A stretch of DNA of 6,560 bases from Spirochaetales bacterium. GTDB lineage: Bacteria; Spirochaetota; Spirochaetia; Sphaerochaetales; Sphaerochaetaceae. The DNA lies in the NCBI GenBank assembly GCA_017632495.1, contig JAGBRG010000295.1:1-6560 (forward strand), read 5' to 3'. The notes under the pieces were generated by a model. That model saw only the letters and a list, made by a program, of their open reading frames with translations, was not told the DNA's origin and did no database searches. The position numbers and the translations under genes are program-made. Of the stretch, positions 1 through 5,436 are shown piece by piece (the stretch's first letter is position 1; every line of letters starts with the position of its first letter).

Positions 1-752
1 GGGTATCTTGAACCGCAGACTTCCTTCACATAGTCATAGCTTGTGGATGATGTGATGATGCCTTTGGAAGAATCGCTTCCTTTCTCAACTCTGTTGACCG
101 GGGCCTTTTCCGCCCAGGCTGTAAGGTCGGCTGTACGCTGCTCTACAACAGGGTGTCTCTTTTTGGCCATGCCAGGCATCATTATGTACTTTGCGATGTT
201 CTTCTCATAAGGTCTGTCTTCTACCTGAGTCCTGTCTGATGTCTCTACGATGCTCTGACAGTGGGCTATGCGTGTGCACATCTTAACAATGACAGGGGTG
301 TCGAACTTCTCTGAAAGCTCAAAGGCGAGCTTTGTGAAAGAAAGGGTCTCGGATGAGTCGGACGGTTCAAGCATGGGAACCTTTGCCGCAATGGCATAGT
401 GTCTTGAGTCCTGCTCGTTCTGCGATGAATGCATTCCCGGATCGTCTGCGACGCAGATGACCATGCCGCCGTTGACTCCTGTGTAGGAGATTGTGAAAAG
501 AGGGTCGGCTGCCACGTTCAGGCCTACATGCTTCATTCCGCAGAAGCTTCTTTTTCCGGCAAGGGAGGCTCCGAAGGCAGCTTCCATTGCAACCTTCTCA
601 TTTGGGGCCCACTCTGCGTATATTTCAGGATATTTTGCGGCAAACTCCGTTATCTCGGTACTTGGTGTTCCGGGATAGCTTGAGACAAAGCTGCATCCTG
701 CCTCATAAAGACCTCTTGCAAAGGCCTCGTTGCCCAACATAAGTTTCTTCAT
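1..752 (-). CDS. iorA: Indolepyruvate:ferredoxin oxidoreductase alpha subunit (IorA), N-terminal 250 residues, cut by window start
   Basis: With IorB this enzyme oxidatively decarboxylates indolepyruvate and other aryl-pyruvates to aryl-acetyl-CoA, reducing ferredoxin in the cytoplasm; it needs thiamine diphosphate and iron-sulfur clusters and can run in reverse. My translation starts MKKLMLGNEAFARGLYEAG and shows the family blocks in order: YPGTPSTE (about 26-33), EWAPNEKVAMEAAFGAS (47-63), MKHVGLNVAADPL (73-85), YTGVNGGMVICVADDPGMHSSQNEQDSR (90-117, given as its extent with key residues DDPG and QNEQDSR) and MLEPSD (127-132). These match the N-terminal pyruvate-oxidoreductase-like domain of IorA. 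The C-terminal thiamine-diphosphate and ferredoxin-like parts lie beyond base 1. The ATG at 752-750 is preceded by a GTGAGG ribosome binding site (763-758) five bases upstream, inside the 11-base gap after the ligase stop, so the two genes are very probably co-transcribed. I expect iorB downstream, outside the window. Family call secure; the actual aryl substrate cannot be read from sequence. Confidence 0.93.
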   Translation of the reverse strand, partial: MKKLMLGNEAFARGLYEAGCSFVSSYPGTPSTEITEFAAKYPEIYAEWAPNEKVAMEAAFGASLAGKRSFCGMKHVGLNVAADPLFTISYTGVNGGMVICVADDPGMHSSQNEQDSRHYAIAAKVPMLEPSDSSETLSFTKLAFELSEKFDTPVIVKMCTRIAHCQSIVETSDRTQVEDRPYEKNIAKYIMMPGMAKKRHPVVEQRTADLTAWAEKAPVNRVEKGSDSSKGIITSSTSYDYVKEVCGSRY

Positions 753-757
753 GTTAA

Positions 758-763
758 CCTCAC
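758..763 (-). promoter_or_regulatory. Ribosome binding site of iorA
   Basis: On the minus strand GTGAGG sits five bases before the iorA ATG at 752. It occupies the 11-base gap directly after the TAA stop of the CoA ligase (764-766). This spacing supports the chosen iorA start and re-initiation on a shared ligase-iorA transcript. Confidence 0.7.
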
Positions 764-2404
764 TTAGCTCATGATCTGCTGCTCTACAAGGTTGGAAACC
801 CTGTAGCGTTCCCTTAATACCGGCTTTTCAATCTTTCCGGTCGGGTTTCTGGGAACATCGGCGAAGATGATCTTCTTAGGTCTCTTGTATCTGGGAAGAT
901 CCTGACAGAACTCCTCAATCTCTTCCTGTGTGCACTTCATTCCGTCCTTGATGGAGATGATTGCGGCTGCAATTTCTCCAAGTCTCTGGTCAGGAAGTCC
1001 TATGACTGCCACATCCTTGATCTTGTCGAATTTGCGCAGGTAGTCCTCGATCTGGACGGGGTAGAGGTTCTCACCACCTGTGATGATGACATCCTTCTTT
1101 CTGTCAACAAGGTAGATGAAGCCGTCGCTGTCGCGCTTTGCCATATCACCGGTCAGAAGCCATCCGTCCTTGGTGAGGATTTCGGCAGTGGCCTCGGGGT
1201 TCTTGTAGTAGCAGTCCATGACACCCGGGCCCTTGACTGCAAGCTCTCCGACATCCTCGCCTGAGACCTCGGTCTTTCCGTCTTCCTTGACGATCTTGGC
1301 CTCCCAGAGGAAGCCGGGAATTCCAATGGCTCCGACTTTCTCCACGTTCTCGACACCAAGGTGCACACAGCCCGGTCCGATGGACTCGGAAAGGCCGTAG
1401 TTGGTGTCATACTGGTGGTGCGGGAAGACCTTGAGCCATCTCTTGATGAGACTTGGCGGAACAGGCTGGGCTCCTACGTGCATCAGGCGCCACTGGCTGA
1501 GAAGATAGTCATCAAGCTTGATTCTTCCGCTGTCTATGGCATCAAGAATGTCCTGTACCCATGGTACCAGAAGCCAGACTATGGTGCACTTTTCCTCTGT
1601 GACGGTTCTGAGAATCCACTCAGGCTTGATTCCTCTGAGAATAACGGCCTTGCCTCCTGTCATCAGGCTGCCGAACCAGTGCATCTTGGCTCCTGTGTGA
1701 TAGAGCGGGGGAATGCACAGAAATACATCGTCCTTGGTCTGACCGTGATGGTTCTGCTCCGTAAGACACGAGCTGTAAAGAGCTCTGTGCTTGTGAAGAA
1801 TGGCCTTCGGGAAGCCTGTGGTTCCGGAAGAGAAGTAGATGGCCGCATAGTCATCTTGTTCCAAGGCAATGGGAGGTGCGCTTGTTGATGTGAAGTTCAT
1901 GACTCTGAGGCAGTTTTCGGTGTAAGCCGGGCCGTTATCACCGACGTAGAACATGGTTCTTACCTTAGGAATCTGGTTTGCGATGGCATCCATGCGGGCT
2001 GTGAACTCGGGGCCGAAGACCAGAATCTCTACATCCGCAAGATCCAAGCAGTACTTTATCTCATCACTGGAATATCTGTAGTTCATGGGAACAACGATGC
2101 ATCCGGCCTTCAGGATTCCGAAATATATCGGCAGATATTCAAGGCAGTTCATCATCAGAATGCCGACCTTTGTCCCGCGTGGGACTTCACGGCTTAAAAG
2201 CAGGTTGGCGAACCTGTTTGCCATGTGGTCGAAAGTCCTCCAGTTCATCTCCCTTCTGTAGGGCGAGTCCGTTGCGCTCTCTATCAGGCTGGCCTCTCTC
2301 CAGGTCACTGCCTGGTCCCTCTTCTCCGAGGGGCTTACCACGACAAGAGCCGTGTCCGTACCGTACAATCTGGAGTTCCTCTCAAGGAAATCAGTGATAA
2401 CCAT
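764..2404 (-). CDS. AMP-forming acyl/aryl-CoA ligase (class I adenylate-forming enzyme)
   Basis: Activates a carboxylic acid with ATP to an acyl-adenylate, then to the CoA thioester, in the cytoplasm. All core motifs are present in the 546-residue product: phosphate-binding loop FSSGTTGFPK (191-200), YGLSE (336-340), GWLLTGD (414-420), the hinge DRKKDVIITGGENLYP (434-449) and C-terminal PTGKIEK with the catalytic lysine at about 524. Length fits the family (about 500-560). I start at the ATG at 2404 (MVITDFLERN) because GGGAGGA lies four bases upstream; the ORF extends 17 codons further to 2455, but that ATG lacks a ribosome binding site and the extra stretch contains a hairpin. Residues about 22-55 form a longer than usual segment before the first conserved helix. 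The substrate is not determined; adjacency to iorA suggests an aryl acid such as phenylacetate or indoleacetate (inference). It is not of the PaaK type usual for phenylacetate. Fatty acid, carnitine or bile acid ligases of this superfamily remain alternatives. Confidence 0.9.
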   Translation of the reverse strand: MVITDFLERNSRLYGTDTALVVVSPSEKRDQAVTWREASLIESATDSPYRREMNWRTFDHMANRFANLLLSREVPRGTKVGILMMNCLEYLPIYFGILKAGCIVVPMNYRYSSDEIKYCLDLADVEILVFGPEFTARMDAIANQIPKVRTMFYVGDNGPAYTENCLRVMNFTSTSAPPIALEQDDYAAIYFSSGTTGFPKAILHKHRALYSSCLTEQNHHGQTKDDVFLCIPPLYHTGAKMHWFGSLMTGGKAVILRGIKPEWILRTVTEEKCTIVWLLVPWVQDILDAIDSGRIKLDDYLLSQWRLMHVGAQPVPPSLIKRWLKVFPHHQYDTNYGLSESIGPGCVHLGVENVEKVGAIGIPGFLWEAKIVKEDGKTEVSGEDVGELAVKGPGVMDCYYKNPEATAEILTKDGWLLTGDMAKRDSDGFIYLVDRKKDVIITGGENLYPVQIEDYLRKFDKIKDVAVIGLPDQRLGEIAAAIISIKDGMKCTQEEIEEFCQDLPRYKRPKKIIFADVPRNPTGKIEKPVLRERYRVSNLVEQQIMS

Positions 2405-2408
2405 AGCT

Positions 2409-2415
2409 TCCTCCC
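2409..2415 (-). promoter_or_regulatory. Strong ribosome binding site that fixes the CoA ligase start
   Basis: GGGAGGA on the minus strand lies four bases before the ATG at 2404. It is the only good Shine-Dalgarno match near any candidate start, so it decides for the 546-residue form over the 563-residue one beginning at 2455. Confidence 0.75.
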
Positions 2416-2424
2416 AAAATGAAT

Positions 2425-2444
2425 CCCGGACTTTTTGATCCGGG
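2425..2444 (-). other. Hairpin in the 5' leader of the CoA ligase mRNA
   Basis: On the minus strand CCCGGA (2444-2439) pairs perfectly with TCCGGG (2430-2425) across an eight-base loop containing five A residues. The stem is GC-rich inside an otherwise AT-rich leader and ends nine bases before the GGGAGGA ribosome binding site. No U-tract of terminator quality follows (the next bases are ATTCATTTTGGG). It could affect translation or mRNA stability, or bind a regulator; function unknown. Confidence 0.4.
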
Positions 2445-2499
2445 CTTAAAATCATTTACTCATTTAAAAGAGATAAGGTCAACCTGAGAGAGGGAAGTT

Positions 2500-2515
2500 T
2501 TGTAATAAATTACAA
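2500..2515. promoter_or_regulatory. Perfect inverted repeat, candidate operator of the ligase-iorA operon
   Basis: TTGTAAT and ATTACAA flank a two-base centre (7-2-7, no mismatch). On the minus strand it contains the proposed -10 element TGTAAT (2514-2509), a position where a dimeric repressor would block RNA polymerase. The regulator is not in the window, and AT-rich palindromes arise by chance more easily than GC-rich ones. Confidence 0.4.
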
Positions 2516-2537
2516 CATAATGTTATTATAATAACAA
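2509..2537 (-). promoter_or_regulatory. Candidate sigma-A promoter of the ligase-iorA operon
   Basis: On the minus strand TTGTTA (2537-2532), a 17-base spacer and TGTAAT (2514-2509), preceded by a TG extended -10, form a plausible vegetative promoter. Transcription would start near 2502, giving a leader of about 98 bases. Alternatives are a perfect TATAAT at 2530-2525 without a convincing -35, and a TTGACC at 2482-2477 with a weak -10. Some promoter is needed here because a strong terminator lies just upstream at 2587-2561. Confidence 0.4.
2522..2535. promoter_or_regulatory. Perfect 14-base palindrome over the -35/spacer region, candidate operator
   Basis: GTTATTATAATAAC is a perfect palindrome. 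It overlaps the proposed -35 (2537-2532) and spacer, and lies six bases from the second inverted repeat at 2500-2515. Two perfect inverted repeats so close together within a promoter suggest transcription-factor binding. Its AT content means chance cannot be excluded. Confidence 0.35.
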
Positions 2538-2560
2538 CTTCATCCGAGGTGGCTGATGAC

Positions 2561-2587
2561 AAAAAAGCTCCGCCTTTCGACGGAGCT
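2561..2587 (-). terminator. Rho-independent terminator of the short-chain dehydrogenase gene
   Basis: Starting 20 bases after the dehydrogenase stop, the minus strand reads AGCTCCGTC, a GAAA tetraloop, then GGCGGAGCT and a run of six T. The stem has nine base pairs (one G-U) closed by a C(GAAA)G tetraloop, and the T run overlaps its foot by one base. This is a textbook intrinsic terminator and separates the dehydrogenase transcript from the ligase-iorA operon. Confidence 0.9.
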
Positions 2588-2607
2588 CTGAATGAAGAAC
2601 TGAAAAC

Positions 2608-3390
2608 TCAGCTTGTCGGACCGACCTTTGAGTCGACGTGCATTCCCATACCTGCTGTGTGGGCTGAAACCTCTGAAGCGAGGTACAGAACTGCGTTTGC
2701 AACCTCTTCCGGCTTTGCATAGCGCTTGTCCATTGCATAAGCACCGGCCAGAGCTGCCATTGCCTCGGCGTGTGAGAGCTGAGGGAAGAAGTCCTTCTCG
2801 ATTCTGACCATCATCGGAGTGTCGACAGGACCCGGGCAGACGTAGTTGACGTTGATTCCCAAAGGTCCGAGCTCCAGAGCGACACACTTTGTGAGACCGG
2901 AGACAGCATACTTTGAAGAAACATATGCGCTGTTGCCGGCTGTGGGCTCGTAAGCTGCTGCTGATGCAACGACAACGATTGCACCGGACTTCTTCTCGAT
3001 GAGAGTCGGAGCTGCATACTTCATTGTGAGCATGACTGAGAAGACGTTGAGCATGTAAACCTGATCGAAGAGATCAAGAGTCATATCCTGGACAGGATGA
3101 GCCTTTCCCTCATAACCTGCGTTAGGAACAACGATATCGATTGTGCCGAAGTGCTTCTTTGCTTTCTCGACGAAATTCTTGATTTCCTCTTCCTTGGTCA
3201 TGTCAGCGATGAAAGCTGCGACCTGATTGCCGGCATTGAGCTCTGCAAGAAGAGCGTCAGCCTTAGCCTGGCTTGTTGAAGAGAAGGCAACCTTTGCACC
3301 CTCTGCGAGGAATCCTCTGACAATAGCGCTTCCGATTCCGCCTGTACCGCCTGTGACCAGAACGACCTTGTTCTTAAGCTTAAGATCCAT
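2608..3390 (-). CDS. Short-chain dehydrogenase/reductase (classical SDR, NAD(P)-dependent)
   Basis: A cytosolic Rossmann-fold oxidoreductase that interconverts an alcohol and a carbonyl with NAD(P)(H). In the 260-residue product I see the nucleotide-binding TGGTGGIG (13-20), PNAG (89-92, a variant of NNAG), the active-site Asn (about 115), Ser (about 143), YVSSK with Tyr156 and Lys160, and CPGPVDTP (185-192). Length is typical for classical SDRs such as FabG or hydroxysteroid dehydrogenases. The end of the second strand reads AFSSTS with no clear Asp, so NADP(H) is somewhat more likely than NAD(H). Near the C-terminus the usual VDGG turn is VDSK. Two ATGs are possible: 3396 (one base from AGGAG, too close) and 3390 (seven bases from AGGAG), so I take 3390. 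The gene has its own promoter and a terminator, and is probably monocistronic. Substrate unknown; its neighbours hint at organic-acid or aryl-acid metabolism. Confidence 0.9.
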   Translation of the reverse strand: MDLKLKNKVVLVTGGTGGIGSAIVRGFLAEGAKVAFSSTSQAKADALLAELNAGNQVAAFIADMTKEEEIKNFVEKAKKHFGTIDIVVPNAGYEGKAHPVQDMTLDLFDQVYMLNVFSVMLTMKYAAPTLIEKKSGAIVVVASAAAYEPTAGNSAYVSSKYAVSGLTKCVALELGPLGINVNYVCPGPVDTPMMVRIEKDFFPQLSHAEAMAALAGAYAMDKRYAKPEEVANAVLYLASEVSAHTAGMGMHVDSKVGPTS

Positions 3391-3397
3391 AGTCATA

Positions 3398-3402
3398 CTC
3401 CT
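3398..3402 (-). promoter_or_regulatory. Ribosome binding site deciding the dehydrogenase start
   Basis: AGGAG on the minus strand is one base from the ATG at 3396 and seven bases from the ATG at 3390. Normal spacing favours the inner start, which also begins at MDLKLKNK, close to where the Rossmann fold normally starts. Confidence 0.6.
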
Positions 3403-3446
3403 ATTTACGATAGTTCATAATTATTTGTGGAAATACTTCCTATGAA

Positions 3447-3476
3447 AGAATATTAGTAAACCAATCATTGTGTCAA
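3447..3476 (-). promoter_or_regulatory. Candidate sigma-A promoter of the dehydrogenase gene
   Basis: On the minus strand a perfect -35 TTGACA (3476-3471) is followed after 18 bases by TATTCT (3452-3447), which matches the -10 consensus at four of six positions. Transcription would start near 3440, about 50 bases before the start codon. Confidence 0.5.
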
Positions 3477-3516
3477 TAAGCACAGTTTGTCACATAGAGA
3501 ATAAAATAATATTCAA

Positions 3517-3532
3517 CTGTTCACATAAACAG
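3517..3532 (-). terminator. Weak hairpin after the exporter gene, possible terminator
   Basis: On the minus strand CTGTT and AACAG pair (extended by a T-G wobble) around a four-base loop, directly after the exporter stop at 3535. An interrupted T-rich stretch follows (TTGAATATTATTTTATT). The stem is short and AT-rich and the T run is broken, so termination would be inefficient; read-through into the dehydrogenase is possible. Confidence 0.3.
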
Positions 3533-3534
3533 AA

Positions 3535-5310
3535 TCAGATGCGGATTGTCAGAACGTTCAGACCAAGGATGTTCTGGTACTCAATCTTGGTCGCAAGCTT
3601 GTAGACCATCCTGATGGCCATGTTCCTGGTTTCATCCTTCGGATCGATGATGTCTTTTCTTTCCTCGGGATTGAACGGAACGCAGTCGTCCTTGATTCTG
3701 AGAATCACATCATTGTCTTTATGAATGACTCTGATTCCGACAGAGTGGTTTTTCTTCTTGTCCTTATGGAAGCCGTGGTCAACGACATTGCCCGCCATCT
3801 CTTCCATGAAGAGACTGGAAAGGTAGGTTCTTCTTTCATCAATATTGCGGGCCTTACAGAATTCACTGACCTTCTGGGAAACGTCCACAACCTCGTCCAT
3901 GCTTGTAATGGTAATCTCCATTCTCTCGTCAGCACTTACTCCGAAATTCTTAGGAATAACCATGACCTCATCCATGTTGCGGGGAATCCTTCTGTTTGCT
4001 ATCACCGAATAGATCAGGGCAATCACAATGACTATGGCACTGTTAAGGATGTTTGCAAGATAGAATCCTGTCACTGACATGAACGGCATGAGAAGAAGCG
4101 AAAATCCCACAACACCGCCGACACCGTCAACCAATGCGTAGATCTGGTTGACCAGCTGCTTTCCGGAAGTCTGTGCATAGCACATGAAGTGCATCTCAAT
4201 AACGGCAACCGGCATGACCATGGACATAAGTCTCATACCTTGGACTGTAAGTGCGTACACCGCCTCTTGCGGATTATGGAAATAAAGGTTGGTAATAGGC
4301 TCTGCAAGAACGACTATCACAGCGACAATTGCCGTCATCAGAGGCAGACTGCACTTGAACATGTTGCGCATGATGTCAGTAAGAGTCTTTCTGTCCTCTT
4401 CACCGATGGAGACAGCCATGAGCATTCTGGAGACGGTCATCATTCCGGTCGGGATTGCCCAGAAAAGTCCCAGAAATGAGTTTACTGTGGCAACGGCCGA
4501 AAGACCGGTGGATCCTGCGTACTTTGTGATAAGTCCGTTTACGATAAGACCTCTGACAGCCTGATAGATATAAGTCAGAGCTCCGGCTGCACCGGTTACA
4601 AAGATAGCTCCGATATCAGAGAACCTGATGCCGCGAAGTCTGAGCTTGAAGATGGACTTCCCGCTGAGGAAGATTGAGAAGGCAACAAGGAAGAATGACC
4701 AAAGACCTACAGACGAGGCAAGGGAGACTCCGAAAGCCTCCAACTTAAGAACAACTACAAAGACATAGCTTGCGACAAGGTTCACAATAATGGATACGAT
4801 ACTGGCAGTGGTTGTTCTTTTCATCTTGTTTTCAAGAGAAAGGAAGGCAGAAAGCTGTTGTCCCATCAATAGCGGCAGGATTCCGATTGTCTTTCCTATC
4901 ACGTACTGGTTCAGATACTTCAGAACTTCAGGGTCCGTGGTGAAGATTCTGAGCCACCCGAACATGACAGCCAGTACATGAACGGTAATGTATATGGCTG
5001 AAACTGTCAGAGCCAGAACCAGATCAGATGCGAAAACGCTCTGGGTGTGGTCCATTTGGTTGGCGCCCATGAACTTTCCGCTGAGAATCTGAGATCCGCA
5101 GACCATCAGAAAGCACAGTGATGTGATAAAGAGGTTTATCGGAAAGTACAGTCCTATGGCTCCCATTGCGGCAGCTCCGACGGAGTTGGAGGCAAACAGG
5201 CTTGATACCATATCATTCAAAGGTGATATGGCGGCAAGAAGAATCTGAATCGGCAAGAGCCTGAAGAATGTTCCGGTAACCAGATTTCCTTTGTGATTTG
5301 AATTACTCAT
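3535..5310 (-). CDS. MATE-family efflux transporter fused to a C-terminal RsbW-like ATP-binding domain
   Basis: The 591-residue product has two parts. Residues about 1-440 are a MATE (multidrug and toxic compound extrusion) membrane domain with about 12 hydrophobic segments (near 18-38, 50-70, 96-118, 138-156, 168-188, 198-216, 234-254, 272-295, 322-338, 358-378, 393-412, 416-436); such proteins export organic cations or other small molecules using Na+ or H+ gradients. Residues about 455-591 resemble the HATPase_c_2 domain of anti-sigma kinases RsbW/SpoIIAB: N-box EEMAGNVVDHGF (503-514, with E504, N508, H512) and a nucleotide-box remnant DDCVPFNP (541-548) in which the usual DxGxG glycines are Cys543 and Pro545. 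Ordinary MATE proteins are about 450 residues, so the extra domain is a true C-terminal fusion in one uninterrupted frame and is expected in the cytoplasm. The ATG at 5310 has AAAAGGGA eight bases upstream. Substrate and signalling role unknown; a cytoplasmic switch that controls, or is controlled by, transport is an inference. Confidence 0.88.
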   Translation of the reverse strand: MSNSNHKGNLVTGTFFRLLPIQILLAAISPLNDMVSSLFASNSVGAAAMGAIGLYFPINLFITSLCFLMVCGSQILSGKFMGANQMDHTQSVFASDLVLALTVSAIYITVHVLAVMFGWLRIFTTDPEVLKYLNQYVIGKTIGILPLLMGQQLSAFLSLENKMKRTTTASIVSIIVNLVASYVFVVVLKLEAFGVSLASSVGLWSFFLVAFSIFLSGKSIFKLRLRGIRFSDIGAIFVTGAAGALTYIYQAVRGLIVNGLITKYAGSTGLSAVATVNSFLGLFWAIPTGMMTVSRMLMAVSIGEEDRKTLTDIMRNMFKCSLPLMTAIVAVIVVLAEPITNLYFHNPQEAVYALTVQGMRLMSMVMPVAVIEMHFMCYAQTSGKQLVNQIYALVDGVGGVVGFSLLLMPFMSVTGFYLANILNSAIVIVIALIYSVIANRRIPRNMDEVMVIPKNFGVSADERMEITITSMDEVVDVSQKVSEFCKARNIDERRTYLSSLFMEEMAGNVVDHGFHKDKKKNHSVGIRVIHKDNDVILRIKDDCVPFNPEERKDIIDPKDETRNMAIRMVYKLATKIEYQNILGLNVLTIRI

Positions 5311-5345
5311 ACATGTTTTCCCTTTTATGGCGAATCCCGACCGTA

Positions 5346-5380
5346 ATTATATTATAGTTTTAGCTTCTGTGCACAATCAA
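5346..5380 (-). promoter_or_regulatory. Candidate promoter of the MATE-ATPase gene
   Basis: On the minus strand TTGATT (5380-5375), an 18-base spacer and a perfect TATAAT (5356-5351) form a good promoter, with a second overlapping TATAAT at 5351-5346. The leader would be about 34 bases. An 8-base palindrome TGTGCACA (5368-5375) overlaps the -35 side and could be an operator, though it is short. Confidence 0.5.
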
Positions 5381-5389
5381 AATAATGAC

Positions 5390-5419
5390 TTGGATAAAAC
5401 GGTGCAGGGAAGTTATCAT
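5390..5419 (+). promoter_or_regulatory. Tentative promoter of the deoD-psuK operon
   Basis: TTGGAT (5390-5395), an 18-base spacer and TATCAT (5414-5419) resemble a sigma-A promoter, but transcription would start at or inside the ribosome binding site (about 5425), leaving almost no leader. A weaker alternative is an AATAAT at 5381-5386 with a poor -35 near 5359. The promoter must lie in this 126-base divergent region unless deoD is read from further upstream. Confidence 0.25.
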
Positions 5420-5422
5420 AAC
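5412..5422. promoter_or_regulatory. Perfect inverted repeat just upstream of the deoD ribosome binding site
   Basis: GTTAT and ATAAC flank a single C. It overlaps the candidate -10 element and ends three bases before the ribosome binding site, so a bound protein would affect deoD expression. The half-sites equal the outer bases of the palindrome at 2522-2535, though with different spacing. Confidence 0.25.
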
Positions 5423-5424
5423 AG

Positions 5425-5433
5425 AAGGAGGAG
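5425..5433 (+). promoter_or_regulatory. Strong ribosome binding site of deoD
   Basis: AAGGAGGAG contains the complete AGGAGG consensus (5426-5431), five bases before the ATG at 5437. It fixes the deoD start and predicts efficient translation. Confidence 0.85.
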
Positions 5434-5436
5434 CAG

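Noticed and set aside
429..683. 84-residue plus-strand frame antisense to iorA
   Set aside because: The minus strand here encodes the conserved IorA blocks; the plus-strand product has no recognisable feature.
1361..1888. 175-residue open frame on the plus strand, antisense to the CoA ligase
   Set aside because: It lies wholly within the ligase gene, where the ligase motifs are intact, and its product resembles no known domain.
2405..2455. 17-codon N-terminal extension of the CoA ligase (start at 2455)
   Set aside because: No ribosome binding site precedes that ATG, the segment holds a hairpin, and a strong GGGAGGA site serves the ATG at 2404.
764..3390. Possible bile-acid (bai) operon, because an SDR (BaiA-like) lies near a CoA ligase (BaiB-like)
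   Set aside because: No BaiCD, BaiE, BaiF or BaiH homologue is seen, a terminator separates the two genes, and the ligase is paired with iorA instead. The resemblance is only at superfamily level.
3471..3498. Similar TTGTGTCA and TTTGTCACA words near the dehydrogenase promoter as an operator pair
   Set aside because: The copies are imperfect and unsymmetrical; not distinguishable from chance.
3721..4077. 118-residue plus-strand frame antisense to the exporter's C-terminal domain
   Set aside because: It is embedded in the MATE-ATPase gene, with no independent support.
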